Below are positions 24,882-32,241 of a DNA stretch of 51,261 nucleotides, piece by piece. Numbering within the stretch: the stretch's first letter is position 1; each line of letters opens with the position of its first letter. Source of the DNA: Aeromonas sanarellii (GTDB taxonomy: Bacteria > Pseudomonadota > Gammaproteobacteria > Enterobacterales > Aeromonadaceae); contig NZ_CDBN01000033.1 in NCBI RefSeq assembly GCF_000820085.1, forward strand, positions 1-51,261, in the 5' to 3' direction. The notes under the pieces are model-generated. The model was not told where the DNA came from. It ran no database searches and saw nothing but the letters and a program-made list of their open reading frames with translations. Made by a program: the position numbers and the translations under genes.

Positions 24882-25046
24882 TCAGTGCCGGCCGGGGAGG
24901 CGATCCTCATGAAGACGCGGGAGGGACTCCCAGCCCAGATCCCTGTGCTGCTGGTACCAGGGCATCAGCAGCCTGGCGGGGGTGGGATCCGGCTGGCTGG
25001 CCTGTGGTCCCTGGCTGAGGGAGGGGTGGTCATGCAGTTCCATCAT
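24882..25046 (-). CDS. Possible small protein of 53-54 residues
   Basis: A short minus-strand ORF between two plus-strand genes (MMELHDHPSLSQ start; LLMPWYQQHRDLGWESLPRL in the middle). AAGGAG lies 3 bp before the first ATG (25046) and 6 bp before the second (25043), so the second is the better start. It is polar, has no membrane segment, and matches no family I recognise. Support is only the ribosome site and the balanced composition; it could be fortuitous. Confidence 0.45.
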   Translation of the reverse strand: MMELHDHPSLSQGPQASQPDPTPARLLMPWYQQHRDLGWESLPRLHEDRLPGRH

Positions 25047-25118
25047 GGGCTCCTTGACACGCCGGCATCGGGGCGGTTTTCTGGGTTATGCCATGACCAG
25101 ATGACAAGGAGATGACCC

Positions 25119-26372
25119 TTGATCCCCGCCGACTTTGCCCTGCTCGACGATCCCGGCGCTGCCCTCAAGGCCCGCTGCCAGCTGATCCGCGCCGCCCGCC
25201 ACCGGATCCTGGCCCAGTACTACAGCTGGGAGGAGGACGGCAGCGGCAAGCTGCTGCTGGCCGAGCTGATCCGGGCTGCCAGGCGCGGGGTGCGGGTCCG
25301 GCTGCTCATCGACGATCTCTATGGTGGTGACAACCGCTTCCTGGAGGCGGTGGCGGTAGAGCCCGGCATAGAGGTGCGCCTGTTCAACCCCTTCTGGCTG
25401 AGGGGCTGGCGCCCCCTGACCCTGCTGCTGGAGGGGTTGCTCAGCTTTCGCCGCATCAACCACCGGATGCACAACAAGCTGCTGCTGGTGGACGGGGGCC
25501 AGGCGGTGATCGGGGGGCGCAACATCGGCGATCGCTACTTCGGGCTGGGGGCGGCCCCCCATTTCATCGATCTGGATCTGCTCTGCCGCGGCCCGCTCTG
25601 CCAGCAGGCGGAGCAGGGGTTCGAGCTGTTCTGGCAGAGCCGCTGGAGCCACCCCGTGCGGCGCCTGCTGCGACGCCCCTTGCTGCCTGCCGAAATCGCC
25701 GTCCTGAACGACTTCCTGCTGACCCTGACCGAGCCCGCCATGGCCGCCGTCTACGATCTGCCCGCCAGCCTGTTCGACGACGAGCCCGTGCCCCTGCGCT
25801 GGCATCCGGGCCTGGGGGAGTGCTGGTTCGACCGGCCCGGCAAGGGGCTGGTCTCCCGGCCGACCACGGCCCCCCGGCTGGGACGCAAGCTGGCGGCCAA
25901 CCTGGGGGCCCTGAGGTTGGTGAGCCCTTACCTGATCCTGACCCGGGGCCTGCGTCGCCGCCTCCGGGAGCAGCGCAGGGCGGGGGTCGGCATCGCTATC
26001 CTGACCAACTCCCTGGCCAGCACGGACGTCCCCCTGGTCTATGGCGCCTACCGACGTCACCGCCCCTGGCTCGAACGCCAGGGGATCGAGCTGTTCGAGC
26101 TGGTGGGTGAGGAGACCAGTCTGCATGCCAAGCTGATCCTGATGGGAGAGGAAGAGGCGCTGCTCGGCAGCTTCAATCTGGATCCCCGCTCCCTGATGCT
26201 CAACACCGAGCTGATGCTGCACCTTCGCTGCCCGGCGCTGTGCGACGAGTTGCAGCACCTGATCGAGGCATGGCTGCAGCGAGCCGTTCACCCTGTGGGG
26301 GGACCGCCCTCACCCTGGCGGCGCCTGCTGGCGCAATTGAGCGATTGGTTACCTTTGCACCGCTGGCTGTGA
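25119..26372 (+). CDS. Phospholipase D-family protein, cardiolipin synthase-like (ClsC/YmdC type)
   Basis: A 417-residue protein with two PLD domains. The first HKD motif, HNKLLLVDGGQAVIGGRN, is intact. The second, HAKLILMGEEEALLGSFNLDPRS, keeps His and Lys, but the conserved Asp position is Gly. The family transfers phosphatidyl groups to make cardiolipin, and ClsC uses PE plus PG. No N-terminal membrane segment is visible. The start is a TTG: AAGGAG sits 7 bp before it, and no in-frame ATG lies near the family start. The nearby ATG at 25112 is in another frame. Loss of the HKD2 Asp does not always abolish activity, so function is left open. Confidence 0.83.
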   Translation: MIPADFALLDDPGAALKARCQLIRAARHRILAQYYSWEEDGSGKLLLAELIRAARRGVRVRLLIDDLYGGDNRFLEAVAVEPGIEVRLFNPFWLRGWRPLTLLLEGLLSFRRINHRMHNKLLLVDGGQAVIGGRNIGDRYFGLGAAPHFIDLDLLCRGPLCQQAEQGFELFWQSRWSHPVRRLLRRPLLPAEIAVLNDFLLTLTEPAMAAVYDLPASLFDDEPVPLRWHPGLGECWFDRPGKGLVSRPTTAPRLGRKLAANLGALRLVSPYLILTRGLRRRLREQRRAGVGIAILTNSLASTDVPLVYGAYRRHRPWLERQGIELFELVGEETSLHAKLILMGEEEALLGSFNLDPRSLMLNTELMLHLRCPALCDELQHLIEAWLQRAVHPVGGPPSPWRRLLAQLSDWLPLHRWL

Positions 26373-26374
26373 GG

Positions 26375-26415
26375 GGCGCAGGGCTTGTGCGAGATCTCGC
26401 AAAGCCTTGTGCGCC
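26375..26415 (+). terminator. Long inverted repeat after the cardiolipin synthase-like gene
   Basis: GGCGCA...GGCTT.TGCGAGATCTCGCA.AGCC..TGCGCC forms one nearly continuous 41-bp hairpin, without a T-tract. It may stabilise the 3' end. A second short hairpin, CCGC-ATAAA-GCGG followed by TTTTTTATTTT (26526-26550), is a better terminator for the same transcript. Confidence 0.55.
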
Positions 26416-26573
26416 TTCGAGGATAACGTTTGCCATCCAAAATCGGATGGGGATTTTATCGTATTGTTTTTAATCGATTTATATCATGATATCGGTGATT
26501 TTTCTGGCACCTTGCCTGCATGGGGAGCCGCATAAAGCGGTTTTTTATTTTATTCAACTGGGTAGTATTCCGG

Positions 26574-26772
26574 TTGCAAGGACAAACACGGCGGCGGGTC
26601 TGCCGTGTGGGCGAAGGCAACAGGGGAACTGGGCCGGTCGGATTGCTCCGGCAGGCATCGCGGATCGGGAGCGGAAACCCGTGAGGCGCAACGGCGCCCC
26701 TTCATTACCGGATCCCAATATGGAACATGCTATTTGCGAGGGGGTGACATGCGAGTGTCGCCCCATTTTTTT
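26574..26772 (+). ncRNA. Candidate structured RNA, about 200 nt, unassigned
   Basis: The region ends in a very strong terminator: GGGGTGACA (26741-26749), loop, TGTCGCCCC (26756-26764), then seven T. Upstream it folds into successive hairpins: ACACGGC/GCCGTGT (26586-26608) enclosed by GTTGC/GCAAC (26574-26621), GCCGG/CCGGC (26633-26652, loop contains GGA), CGGG/CCCG (26666-26681, loop contains GGA) and GGCGC/GCGCC. TAGTAT at 26563-26568 is a good -10 element, but the -35 is poor. No credible ORF is present. GGA occurs eight times, which could mean CsrA binding but is weak evidence. No known family was recognised. Confidence 0.45.
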
Positions 26773-26796
26773 GTCTCCCGCCCTGGGTGCCAAAGC

Positions 26797-26824
26797 AAGA
26801 AGACCGCCAGCTGGCGGTCTTCTT
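26797..26824 (-). terminator. Terminator of the desaturase gene
   Basis: AAGACCGCCAG/CTGGCGGTCTT perfect stem, followed on the minus strand by CTTGCTTT. Confidence 0.8.
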
Positions 26825-26844
26825 GATCCTGGATCTTGAGCGTC

Positions 26845-27963
26845 TCAGGCAATGCCGGCCAGGAGTCGGCTCCAGTTGCGCTTGGCAACGAGGAAGCCGT
26901 CCCGCAGCGAGCGATATTCCAGCTGCAGCCTGAGCCTGTCGTAGCGCGCCAGGGCCTTGCGCCCGCGCTGCTCCAGCAGTTGCTTGCGGCTGGCGTAGTA
27001 GTGCTGGATCTGCTGGCTCAGCTTGTCGTACTCCTCCTGCAGCAGCGCCTGCCACAGCTCCCTGTCATCCTGCTTATGCAGCCTGGCCTGGGCCCGCTTG
27101 AGCTGCATCTCCAGCCGGGCCTGCTCGATGCGCTCCTCCGGGCAGGATCTCAGGTCTTTGGCCAGCCCGCACCAGGCGGCGCTCTGGATCAGCCACTTGG
27201 TGGGGTCGAACTGCCACCAGCGGATGCCGTTGCGGTAGTCGTTCTCGAACAGGTGGTGGAAGTTGTGGTACCCCTCGCCGAAGGTGAAGAAGGCCAGGAT
27301 GCCGTTGTCCCGCGCGCTGTTGCGATCGGTGAACGGCTGGCTGCCCCATATGTGGGCCAGGGAGTTGATGAAGAAGGTGGTGTGATGGGTCATCACCATG
27401 CGCAGCACCCCGGCGAGCAGCAGCATGCCGAGCAGGTCCCCGTGCACGAGTCCCAGCAGCAACGGAATGCCGATGTTGGTGCTGAGGGTCAGCGCCAGAT
27501 AGTGCCTGTGCTGGAAGGCGACCACGGGGTTGTTCTGCAGATCCCGCACGTTGCTGTAGTCGTGGTAGGTGTCGCGCTGGTATTCCCGCAGCATCCAGCC
27601 GATGTGGGAGAACCAGAAGCCGCGGCCCGCGCTGTAGGGATCCTTCTGGTTGTCATCCACATGGCGGTGGTGGCGGCGGTGATCCGACGACCAGTGCAGC
27701 GCCGAGTTCTGCAGGGCGAGGGCGCCGCCGATGGCGAAGATCCACTGCAGCAGCGGGTGCGCCTTGTAGGCCTTGTGGGACCAGAGCCTGTGGTAGCCGG
27801 CGGTGATGGAGATGCCGCAGTAGCAGAACAGCAGCAGGAAGCTGCCCCACTGCCAGAGGTCATAGCCATGGGTCATGCCGTACCAGGGCACGGCGATCAG
27901 CGCGGTCAGCCCGGAGAGGGCAAACAGCAGGGTGTTGGTCATGATGATCGGGGGGCGTTCCAT
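26845..27963 (-). CDS. Acyl-CoA/fatty acid desaturase (delta-9 type)
   Basis: A 372-residue integral membrane desaturase. The three histidine boxes that bind the di-iron centre are present: HRLWSH (about residue 58), HRRHH (about 94) and HNFHH (about 232), between four membrane helices. The enzyme should introduce a cis double bond into saturated acyl-CoA or phospholipid acyl chains using O2. The C-terminal 100 residues form a charged, coiled-coil-like tail (QLKRAQARLHKQDDRELWQALLQEEYDKL) common in gammaproteobacterial homologues. The gene faces fabR with a FabR-type operator in the 150-bp divergent region, so it is probably repressed by FabR when unsaturated acyl chains are plentiful. Confidence 0.9.
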   Translation of the reverse strand: MERPPIIMTNTLLFALSGLTALIAVPWYGMTHGYDLWQWGSFLLLFCYCGISITAGYHRLWSHKAYKAHPLLQWIFAIGGALALQNSALHWSSDHRRHHRHVDDNQKDPYSAGRGFWFSHIGWMLREYQRDTYHDYSNVRDLQNNPVVAFQHRHYLALTLSTNIGIPLLLGLVHGDLLGMLLLAGVLRMVMTHHTTFFINSLAHIWGSQPFTDRNSARDNGILAFFTFGEGYHNFHHLFENDYRNGIRWWQFDPTKWLIQSAAWCGLAKDLRSCPEERIEQARLEMQLKRAQARLHKQDDRELWQALLQEEYDKLSQQIQHYYASRKQLLEQRGRKALARYDRLRLQLEYRSLRDGFLVAKRNWSRLLAGIA

Positions 27964-27980
27964 CTCACTCGGTTCCTTTC

Positions 27981-27998
27981 AGCGAACAGCTGTTCACT
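27981..27998. promoter_or_regulatory. FabR-type operator between the desaturase gene and fabR
   Basis: An 18-bp palindrome AGCGAACAGCTGTTCACT with a perfect GAACAGCTGTTC core lies 17 bp upstream of the desaturase start. It resembles the FabR/DesT operators that control unsaturated fatty acid genes. That FabR binds it is inferred from this similarity and from fabR being adjacent. Confidence 0.7.
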
Positions 27999-28112
27999 AT
28001 TCTCCATTGAGCCGGAATGCGGGTCAATGGTAAAAAAGTCGGAGACAAACCTGATCCCGTCCCGCCCTTCGGGTTATCATCTGGCCTCGCTAATCTCAAG
28101 GTGACTGTTTTC

Positions 28113-28733
28113 GTGGGTATTCGCGCGCAACAAAAAGAAAAGACCCGGCGTACGCTGATCGACGCGGCGTTCAGTCAACTCTGTGCCAACCGCAGCTTCT
28201 CCAACCTCAGCCTGCGGGAAGTGGCCAGGGAGGCGGGCATAGCCCCGACCTCCTTCTACCGTCATTTTCGCGACATGGAAGAGCTGGGGCTGACCCTGGT
28301 GGACGAGGGGGGGCTGACCCTGCGCCAGTTGATGCGCCAGGCGCGCCAGCGCATCGCCGGTGGTGGCAGCGTCATCAGCACCTCGGTGCAGACCTTCATG
28401 GAATTCGTCGAGAACAACCCGAACATCTTCCGCCTGCTGCTGCGCGAGCGCTCCGGCACCTCGGCCGCCTTCCGTCAGGCGGTGGCCCGGGAGATCCAGC
28501 ACTTCATCGCCGAGCTCACCGACTATCTGGAGGCTACGACTGAGGCTCCACGGGAAGAGGCCTACATCCAGGCCGAGGCCATGGTGACCATCGTCTTCAG
28601 CGCCGGTGCCGATGCCCTCGACATGACCCCCGAAGAGTGCAAGGCGCTGTCGGAGCGCACCATCAGCCAGCTGCGGATGATCGCCATGGGCGCCGAGGTG
28701 CAGAACCGCAAGCGCCGCGAATCTCTCTCTTAA
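28113..28733 (+). CDS. fabR: TetR-family repressor FabR
   Basis: A 206-residue TetR regulator very similar to E. coli Fab[23 protein letters not shown] at the start, the helix-turn-helix [21 protein letters not shown], and [29 protein letters not shown] in the ligand domain. FabR represses unsaturated fatty acid synthesis genes (fabA, fabB, desaturases) in response to the acyl pool. The start is a GTG at 28113, which aligns with the E. coli N-terminus and has AAGGTGA 9 bp upstream; longer in-frame starts would add residues with no homology. It is followed 7 bp later by yijD, the same order as in E. coli. Confidence 0.92.
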   Translation: MGIRAQQKEKTRRTLIDAAFSQLCANRSFSNLSLREVAREAGIAPTSFYRHFRDMEELGLTLVDEGGLTLRQLMRQARQRIAGGGSVISTSVQTFMEFVENNPNIFRLLLRERSGTSAAFRQAVAREIQHFIAELTDYLEATTEAPREEAYIQAEAMVTIVFSAGADALDMTPEECKALSERTISQLRMIAMGAEVQNRKRRESLS

Positions 28734-28740
28734 CGCAAGG

Positions 28741-29118
28741 ATGGACAGCCTCATGCATGAACCGAACCCGATCCCGAAGAAGCCCCTGGTGCTGGCCCTG
28801 CTGATGGGTATCTGCGGGGATGCCTTCCTGTCGACCCTGCTGGAGTCGGTCGTCCCCTTCTCCTTCTTCCCCCTGATCGCCCTGCTGCTGGCGGCCAACC
28901 AGCTCTACCAGCACTATCGTCACGAGCCCATGGTGGGCAACACCCCCAGCTGCATGCTGATCTGCTTCTTCATCGGCGTGTTCGGGCACTCGGCCCTGCT
29001 CAAGGTGCAGTACCCCGAGCTTGGCAGCAACTTCTTCTCCCTCATCGCCATGCTGTTGCTGCTGGCCGCGCTCTCCATCAAGCTGGGCATCAGCCTCGGA
29101 AAAACGCAGAAGGAGTGA
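28741..29118 (+). CDS. yijD: YijD-family membrane protein
   Basis: A 125-residue protein with four membrane helices, homologous to E. coli YijD (VPFSFFPLIALLLAANQLYQHY; YPELGSNFFSLIAMLLLL matches the conserved YPDIGSNFF block). Function is unknown. It is the second gene of the fabR-yijD operon, so a link to membrane lipid composition is plausible. The start could be 28741 or the in-frame ATG at 28753; AAGGA is too close to the first and about 11 bp from the second. A short hairpin made from the GGAGTGAC/GTCACTCC stop region (29112-29131) may act as terminator. Confidence 0.85.
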   Translation: MDSLMHEPNPIPKKPLVLALLMGICGDAFLSTLLESVVPFSFFPLIALLLAANQLYQHYRHEPMVGNTPSCMLICFFIGVFGHSALLKVQYPELGSNFFSLIAMLLLLAALSIKLGISLGKTQKE

Positions 29119-29155
29119 CGAGTCACTCCTTCCGGTCTGGCAGGGCGGGTCGACC

Positions 29156-29470
29156 TCAGTCGGCCCGGGGCGGGGTCTCTCCCTTCTGCCTGGCGTCTAT
29201 GATGGCCTGCAGCTTGGCGCGGATCTCCATCATGCCGAACACCCCGAAGATCAGCACCTGGGTGAATTCGAGGCGGGTGACCGCGAAATAGGGCTTGCAG
29301 GCGGCCTTGATCATGCTCGCCTGCACCCAGTGCATCAGTATCACTATGACGCCGCACACCGGCAGAAAGCCGTTCAGTTTGCCCGGCAGGGTGCCCAGCA
29401 GGGCGAGCACCACGCCGAACCAGAAGAACAGCAGCACCCCCATTGCCAACAGATTAAACGCCCGCTTCAT
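29156..29470 (-). CDS. yhhL: YhhL-family membrane protein (DUF1145)
   Basis: A 104-residue membrane protein with three helices, matching the DUF1145/YhhL family (MKRAFNLLAMGVLLFFWFGVVLALLG; GFLPVCGVIVILMHWVQASMI). Its function is unknown. In E. coli yhhL also follows rsmD. The ribosome site GGAGG lies 8 bp upstream, inside a leftover copy of the rsmD 3' end, which shows that rsmD and yhhL originally overlapped by about 17 bp, an overlap now separated by inserted repeats. Confidence 0.85.
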   Translation of the reverse strand: MKRAFNLLAMGVLLFFWFGVVLALLGTLPGKLNGFLPVCGVIVILMHWVQASMIKAACKPYFAVTRLEFTQVLIFGVFGMMEIRAKLQAIIDARQKGETPPRAD

Positions 29471-29782
29471 CGCCTACCTCCCGTACATAGAGTTGATGGC
29501 AGACCCGACCGGCCTGCCTTTCCTTGAGTCGTTGCCCACATTGACGGGGAGGGGCATAGCGCCCATCTCCCCCTTTAAACCGCAGCGTCATTCCTGGTGT
29601 CCCGCAGATAGAGCTGGTAGCAGACCTGATCTGATCGACTTGCTTGTCCTTGAGTAATTGCCCACATTGACGGGAAGGGGCATAGCGCCCATCTCCCCCT
29701 TTAAACTGCAGCGTCATTTCTGGTGTCCCGCAGATAGAGCTGGTAGCAGACCTGACCCGCCTGCTTGTCCTTGAGCAATTGC
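29454..29782 (-). repeat. Three tandem copies of the rsmD 3' end between rsmD and yhhL
   Basis: The C-terminal coding segment of rsmD occurs three times. Copy 1 is the in-frame end of the gene (about 29782-29701). Copy 2 (29706-29581) repeats it with 126-bp periodicity and high identity, including a common spacer AAAGGGGGAGATGGGCGCTA... of about 45 bp. Copy 3 (about 29530-29454) is a diverged allele reading QRLKERQAGRVCHQLYVRE and ending E A G V stop, against QLLKDKQAGQVCYQLYLRD ending D A A V stop in rsmD. Copy 3 contains the ribosome site of yhhL. The substitutions between copies 1 and 3 are mostly conservative. Confidence 0.85.
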
Positions 29783-30330
29783 CAGCTGGCGGGCAGGGCC
29801 AGATCGGCCATCTCTTTTTCCCGCTCAAGATAGATGAGGGCGTCCGGCGCGAGCCAGCCGCGCTGTTCCAGCAGCTCGCACACCTGAGGCAGCAGTTCGC
29901 GGCGAAACGGCGGATCCAGGAACACCAGATCGAAGGGGGTGGTCTGGCCTTGCAGCCAGCTCACCGCATCGGCCTGGATCACCTGGCCCTGAGTGCTGCC
30001 GAGCACGGCCAGGTTCTTTCTGAGCTGGTCGGCGGCGCCCCTGTCCATCTCGATCAGAGTCACCTGCTCGGCGTAACGCGACAAGGCCTCCAGCCCCAGC
30101 CCGCCACTGCCGGCAAAGAGATCGAGGCAGCGGGCGCCGCGCACATGGGGTGCCAGCCAGTTGAAGATGGTCTCCTTGACGCGATCCGTGGTGGGTCTGA
30201 GTCCTTCCACATCCCTGACCGGCAGTTTGCGCCCCTTCCACTGGCCGCTGATGATTCGTACCACGCCCGCGCGCCCCTGGGGGGCCGGGCTCTTGCTCGG
30301 GCCGTTACGGCTGGATTTCACTCTGGGCAT
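29701..30330 (-). CDS. rsmD: 16S rRNA (guanine966-N2)-methyltransferase RsmD
   Basis: A 209-residue SAM-dependent methyltransferase. RIISGQWKGRKLPV and GLRPTTDRVKETIFNWLAP are RsmD signatures, CLDLFAGSGGLGLEALSR is the SAM-binding loop, and DLVFLDPPFRREL contains the catalytic DPPF motif. It modifies G966 of 16S rRNA in the small subunit head. It is divergent from ftsY across 110 bp, as in E. coli. Its last residues (KDKQAGQVCYQLYLRDTRNDAAV) are encoded by the first of three tandem copies of the 3' end, so its present C-terminus may not be the ancestral one. Confidence 0.92.
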   Translation of the reverse strand: MPRVKSSRNGPSKSPAPQGRAGVVRIISGQWKGRKLPVRDVEGLRPTTDRVKETIFNWLAPHVRGARCLDLFAGSGGLGLEALSRYAEQVTLIEMDRGAADQLRKNLAVLGSTQGQVIQADAVSWLQGQTTPFDLVFLDPPFRRELLPQVCELLEQRGWLAPDALIYLEREKEMADLALPASWQLLKDKQAGQVCYQLYLRDTRNDAAV

Positions 30331-30440
30331 CGCGTTTCGTCGTCAGAAAATAAAGTGATAGTATAAGGCGGTTCATTTTTATGCCGACCCGCCGAGGGAC
30401 GGCTATCTTAGCAGTCAGCCTTTGATGTGAGTATTTTTAG

Positions 30441-32111
30441 ATGGCAAAAGGTTTGTTTTCCTGGCTGGGTTTCGGCCGCAAGAAAGAAGAGGCTGAGGCC
30501 GTCCCATCGCAGGCGCCCGACGCCACCCCGGCTGTCGCCGAGTCCGAGGTCACCGTTGCCCCCGCTCCCGTAGTTGATGCCCCCCTGACCGAGGCTCCTG
30601 CTGTGCCGCACGAGGCAGCCCTGACGGGTCCAGAGGAAGGCCCCTTGGTGGCGGAAGAGCCGGAGGGCGAACTCGAGCCCGTCATCGTCAATGAGGCCCT
30701 GATCGCTGCCGATCCCCAGGCTGGGGAAGAAGCGCGCCTTGCCGCCGGGGCTCAGGCCGCGGAAGAAGCGCGCCTTGCCGCCGAGGCTCAGGCTGCCGAA
30801 GAAGCTCGTATCGCCGCCGAAGCTCAGGCTGCGGAAGAGGCCCGTCATGCTGCCGAGGCTCAGGCCGCGGAAGAGGCCCGTCTTGCCGCCGGGGCTCAGG
30901 CCGCGGAAGAAGCGCGCCTTGCCGCCGAGGCTCAGGCTGCCGAAGAAGCGCGTCTTGCCGCCGAGGCTCAGGCCGCGGAAGAGGCCCGTCTTGCCGCCGA
31001 AGTTCAGGCTGCCGAAGAAGCTCGTATCGCCGCCGAAGCCCAGGCTGCCGAGGAGGCCCGTATCGCCAAAGAGGCCCAGAGAGCGGAAGATCTGCGCCTG
31101 GTAGCCGAGATGGAGGCACAGGCCGCCGCACTTGTCGCTTTGCCGTTGGCCGCCAAGGTGGACGACGACACCCAGGAGAAGCCGCAGCGGGAGGGCTTCT
31201 TCGCCCGCCTCAAACGCAGCCTGGTGCGCACCAGGGAGAATATCGGCTCCGGTTTCTTCGGCCTGTTCCGCGGCAAGAAGATCGATGACGATCTGTTCGA
31301 AGAGCTGGAGACCCAGCTGCTAACCGCCGATCTCGGCGTGGACACCACCAGCCGCATCATCGAAGGCTTGGTGCAGCATGCGGATCGCAAGCAGCTCAAG
31401 GATGCCGAGGCGCTCTACGGCCTGCTCAAGCAGGACATGGGCGAGATGCTGGCCAAGGTCGAGCAGCCGCTGGTGATCGACACCAGCAAGAAGCCCTATG
31501 TGATCCTGATGGTGGGTGTGAACGGCGTCGGCAAGACCACCACCATCGGCAAGCTGGCCAAGCAGTTCCAGGCCGAGGGCAAGAGCGTGATGCTGGCCGC
31601 CGGCGATACCTTCCGCGCCGCCGCCGTCGAGCAGCTGCAGGTGTGGGGCCAGCGCAACAACATTCCGGTGATAGCCCAGCACACGGGTGCCGACTCCGCC
31701 TCCGTCATCTATGACGCCATCGAGGCTGCCCGCTCCCGCGGCGCCGACGTGCTGATCGCCGATACCGCCGGCCGCTTGCAGAACAAGAGCAACCTGATGG
31801 AGGAGCTCAAGAAGGTGGTGCGGGTGATGAAGAAGCTGGACGATGTGGCGCCCCACGAGATCATGCTGACCCTGGACGCGGGCACCGGCCAGAACGCCCT
31901 GAGTCAGGCCAAGCTGTTCAGCGAAGCGGTGGGCCTGACCGGCATCACCCTCACCAAGCTGGACGGCACCGCCAAGGGCGGCGTCATCTTCGCGGTGGCG
32001 GACAAGTTCCAGATCCCGATCCGCTACATCGGGGTGGGCGAGGGGATCGACGATCTGCGCCCCTTCGTCGCCAACGACTTTATCGAGGCGTTGTTCAGTC
32101 GCGATGAATGA
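30441..32111 (+). CDS. ftsY: Signal recognition particle receptor FtsY
   Basis: A 556-residue SRP receptor. The N-terminus MAKGLFSWLGFGRKKEE is the membrane-targeting helix, followed by an acidic A domain (residues about 15-235), the N domain (about 245-330) and the G domain with GVNGVGKTTTIGKLA (P-loop), DTAGRLQNKSNLMEEL and LTKLDGTAKGG. FtsY docks SRP-ribosome complexes at the SecYEG translocon. It is longer than E. coli FtsY (497) because the A domain contains about eleven copies of a 12-residue repeat. First gene of ftsY-ftsE-ftsX, as in enterics. Confidence 0.95.
   Translation: MAKGLFSWLGFGRKKEEAEAVPSQAPDATPAVAESEVTVAPAPVVDAPLTEAPAVPHEAALTGPEEGPLVAEEPEGELEPVIVNEALIAADPQAGEEARLAAGAQAAEEARLAAEAQAAEEARIAAEAQAAEEARHAAEAQAAEEARLAAGAQAAEEARLAAEAQAAEEARLAAEAQAAEEARLAAEVQAAEEARIAAEAQAAEEARIAKEAQRAEDLRLVAEMEAQAAALVALPLAAKVDDDTQEKPQREGFFARLKRSLVRTRENIGSGFFGLFRGKKIDDDLFEELETQLLTADLGVDTTSRIIEGLVQHADRKQLKDAEALYGLLKQDMGEMLAKVEQPLVIDTSKKPYVILMVGVNGVGKTTTIGKLAKQFQAEGKSVMLAAGDTFRAAAVEQLQVWGQRNNIPVIAQHTGADSASVIYDAIEAARSRGADVLIADTAGRLQNKSNLMEELKKVVRVMKKLDDVAPHEIMLTLDAGTGQNALSQAKLFSEAVGLTGITLTKLDGTAKGGVIFAVADKFQIPIRYIGVGEGIDDLRPFVANDFIEALFSRDE
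30723..31118 (+). repeat. 36-bp tandem repeat array inside ftsY
   Basis: About eleven near-identical 36-bp units encode AEEARLAAEAQA-type 12-residue repeats (residues about 95-226), with occasional changes at the Leu position (I, H) and Glu/Gly. The opposite strand is also open through the array. Such arrays change copy number by slippage. Confidence 0.9.
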
Positions 32112-32163
32112 GCCTGGCCGCGATGCGCCAGCTCAGCCGCGATGAGCAGTGTCCCAGCCCCGA

Positions 32164-32214
32164 CTCCGGTCGGGGCTTGTCACTCTCAGGGTATGATCCA
32201 CCTCGATCCCGGTC
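32164..32214 (+). repeat. Duplicated ftsE leader, possible relic of the ftsE 5' end
   Basis: GGTCGGGGCTTGTCACTCTCAGGG (32168-32191) recurs at 32211-32234 with two changes, 43 bp apart. After the first copy, ATGATCCACCTCGAT (M I H L D) resembles the true ftsE start ATGATTCGTTTTGAC (M I R F D). The upstream copy is also part of a CCCCGAC-TCC-GGTCGGGG hairpin that may terminate ftsY transcripts. Confidence 0.5.
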
Positions 32215-32241
32215 GGGGTTTGTCACTGTCAGGGAACCGTT

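Noticed and set aside
25112..25330. Alternative ATG start (25112) for the PLD gene
   Set aside because: It is in a different frame ending at 25330; the PLD frame begins with the TTG at 25119, which has correctly spaced AAGGAG.
26574..26772. Riboswitch (c-di-GMP-I, TPP, glycine, cobalamin) or 6S/RNase P RNA
   Set aside because: None of the conserved core sequences of those families could be found in the segment, and the downstream gene is on the opposite strand.
26486..26839. A 117-codon plus-strand frame over the candidate RNA
   Set aside because: No ribosome site, no family resemblance, and it runs through the terminator hairpin; the structured RNA explanation fits better.
30688..31399. 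Repetitive Pro/Arg-rich frames opposite and beside the ftsY array
   Set aside because: They only mirror the 36-bp repeat of ftsY in other frames; no ribosome site or homology.
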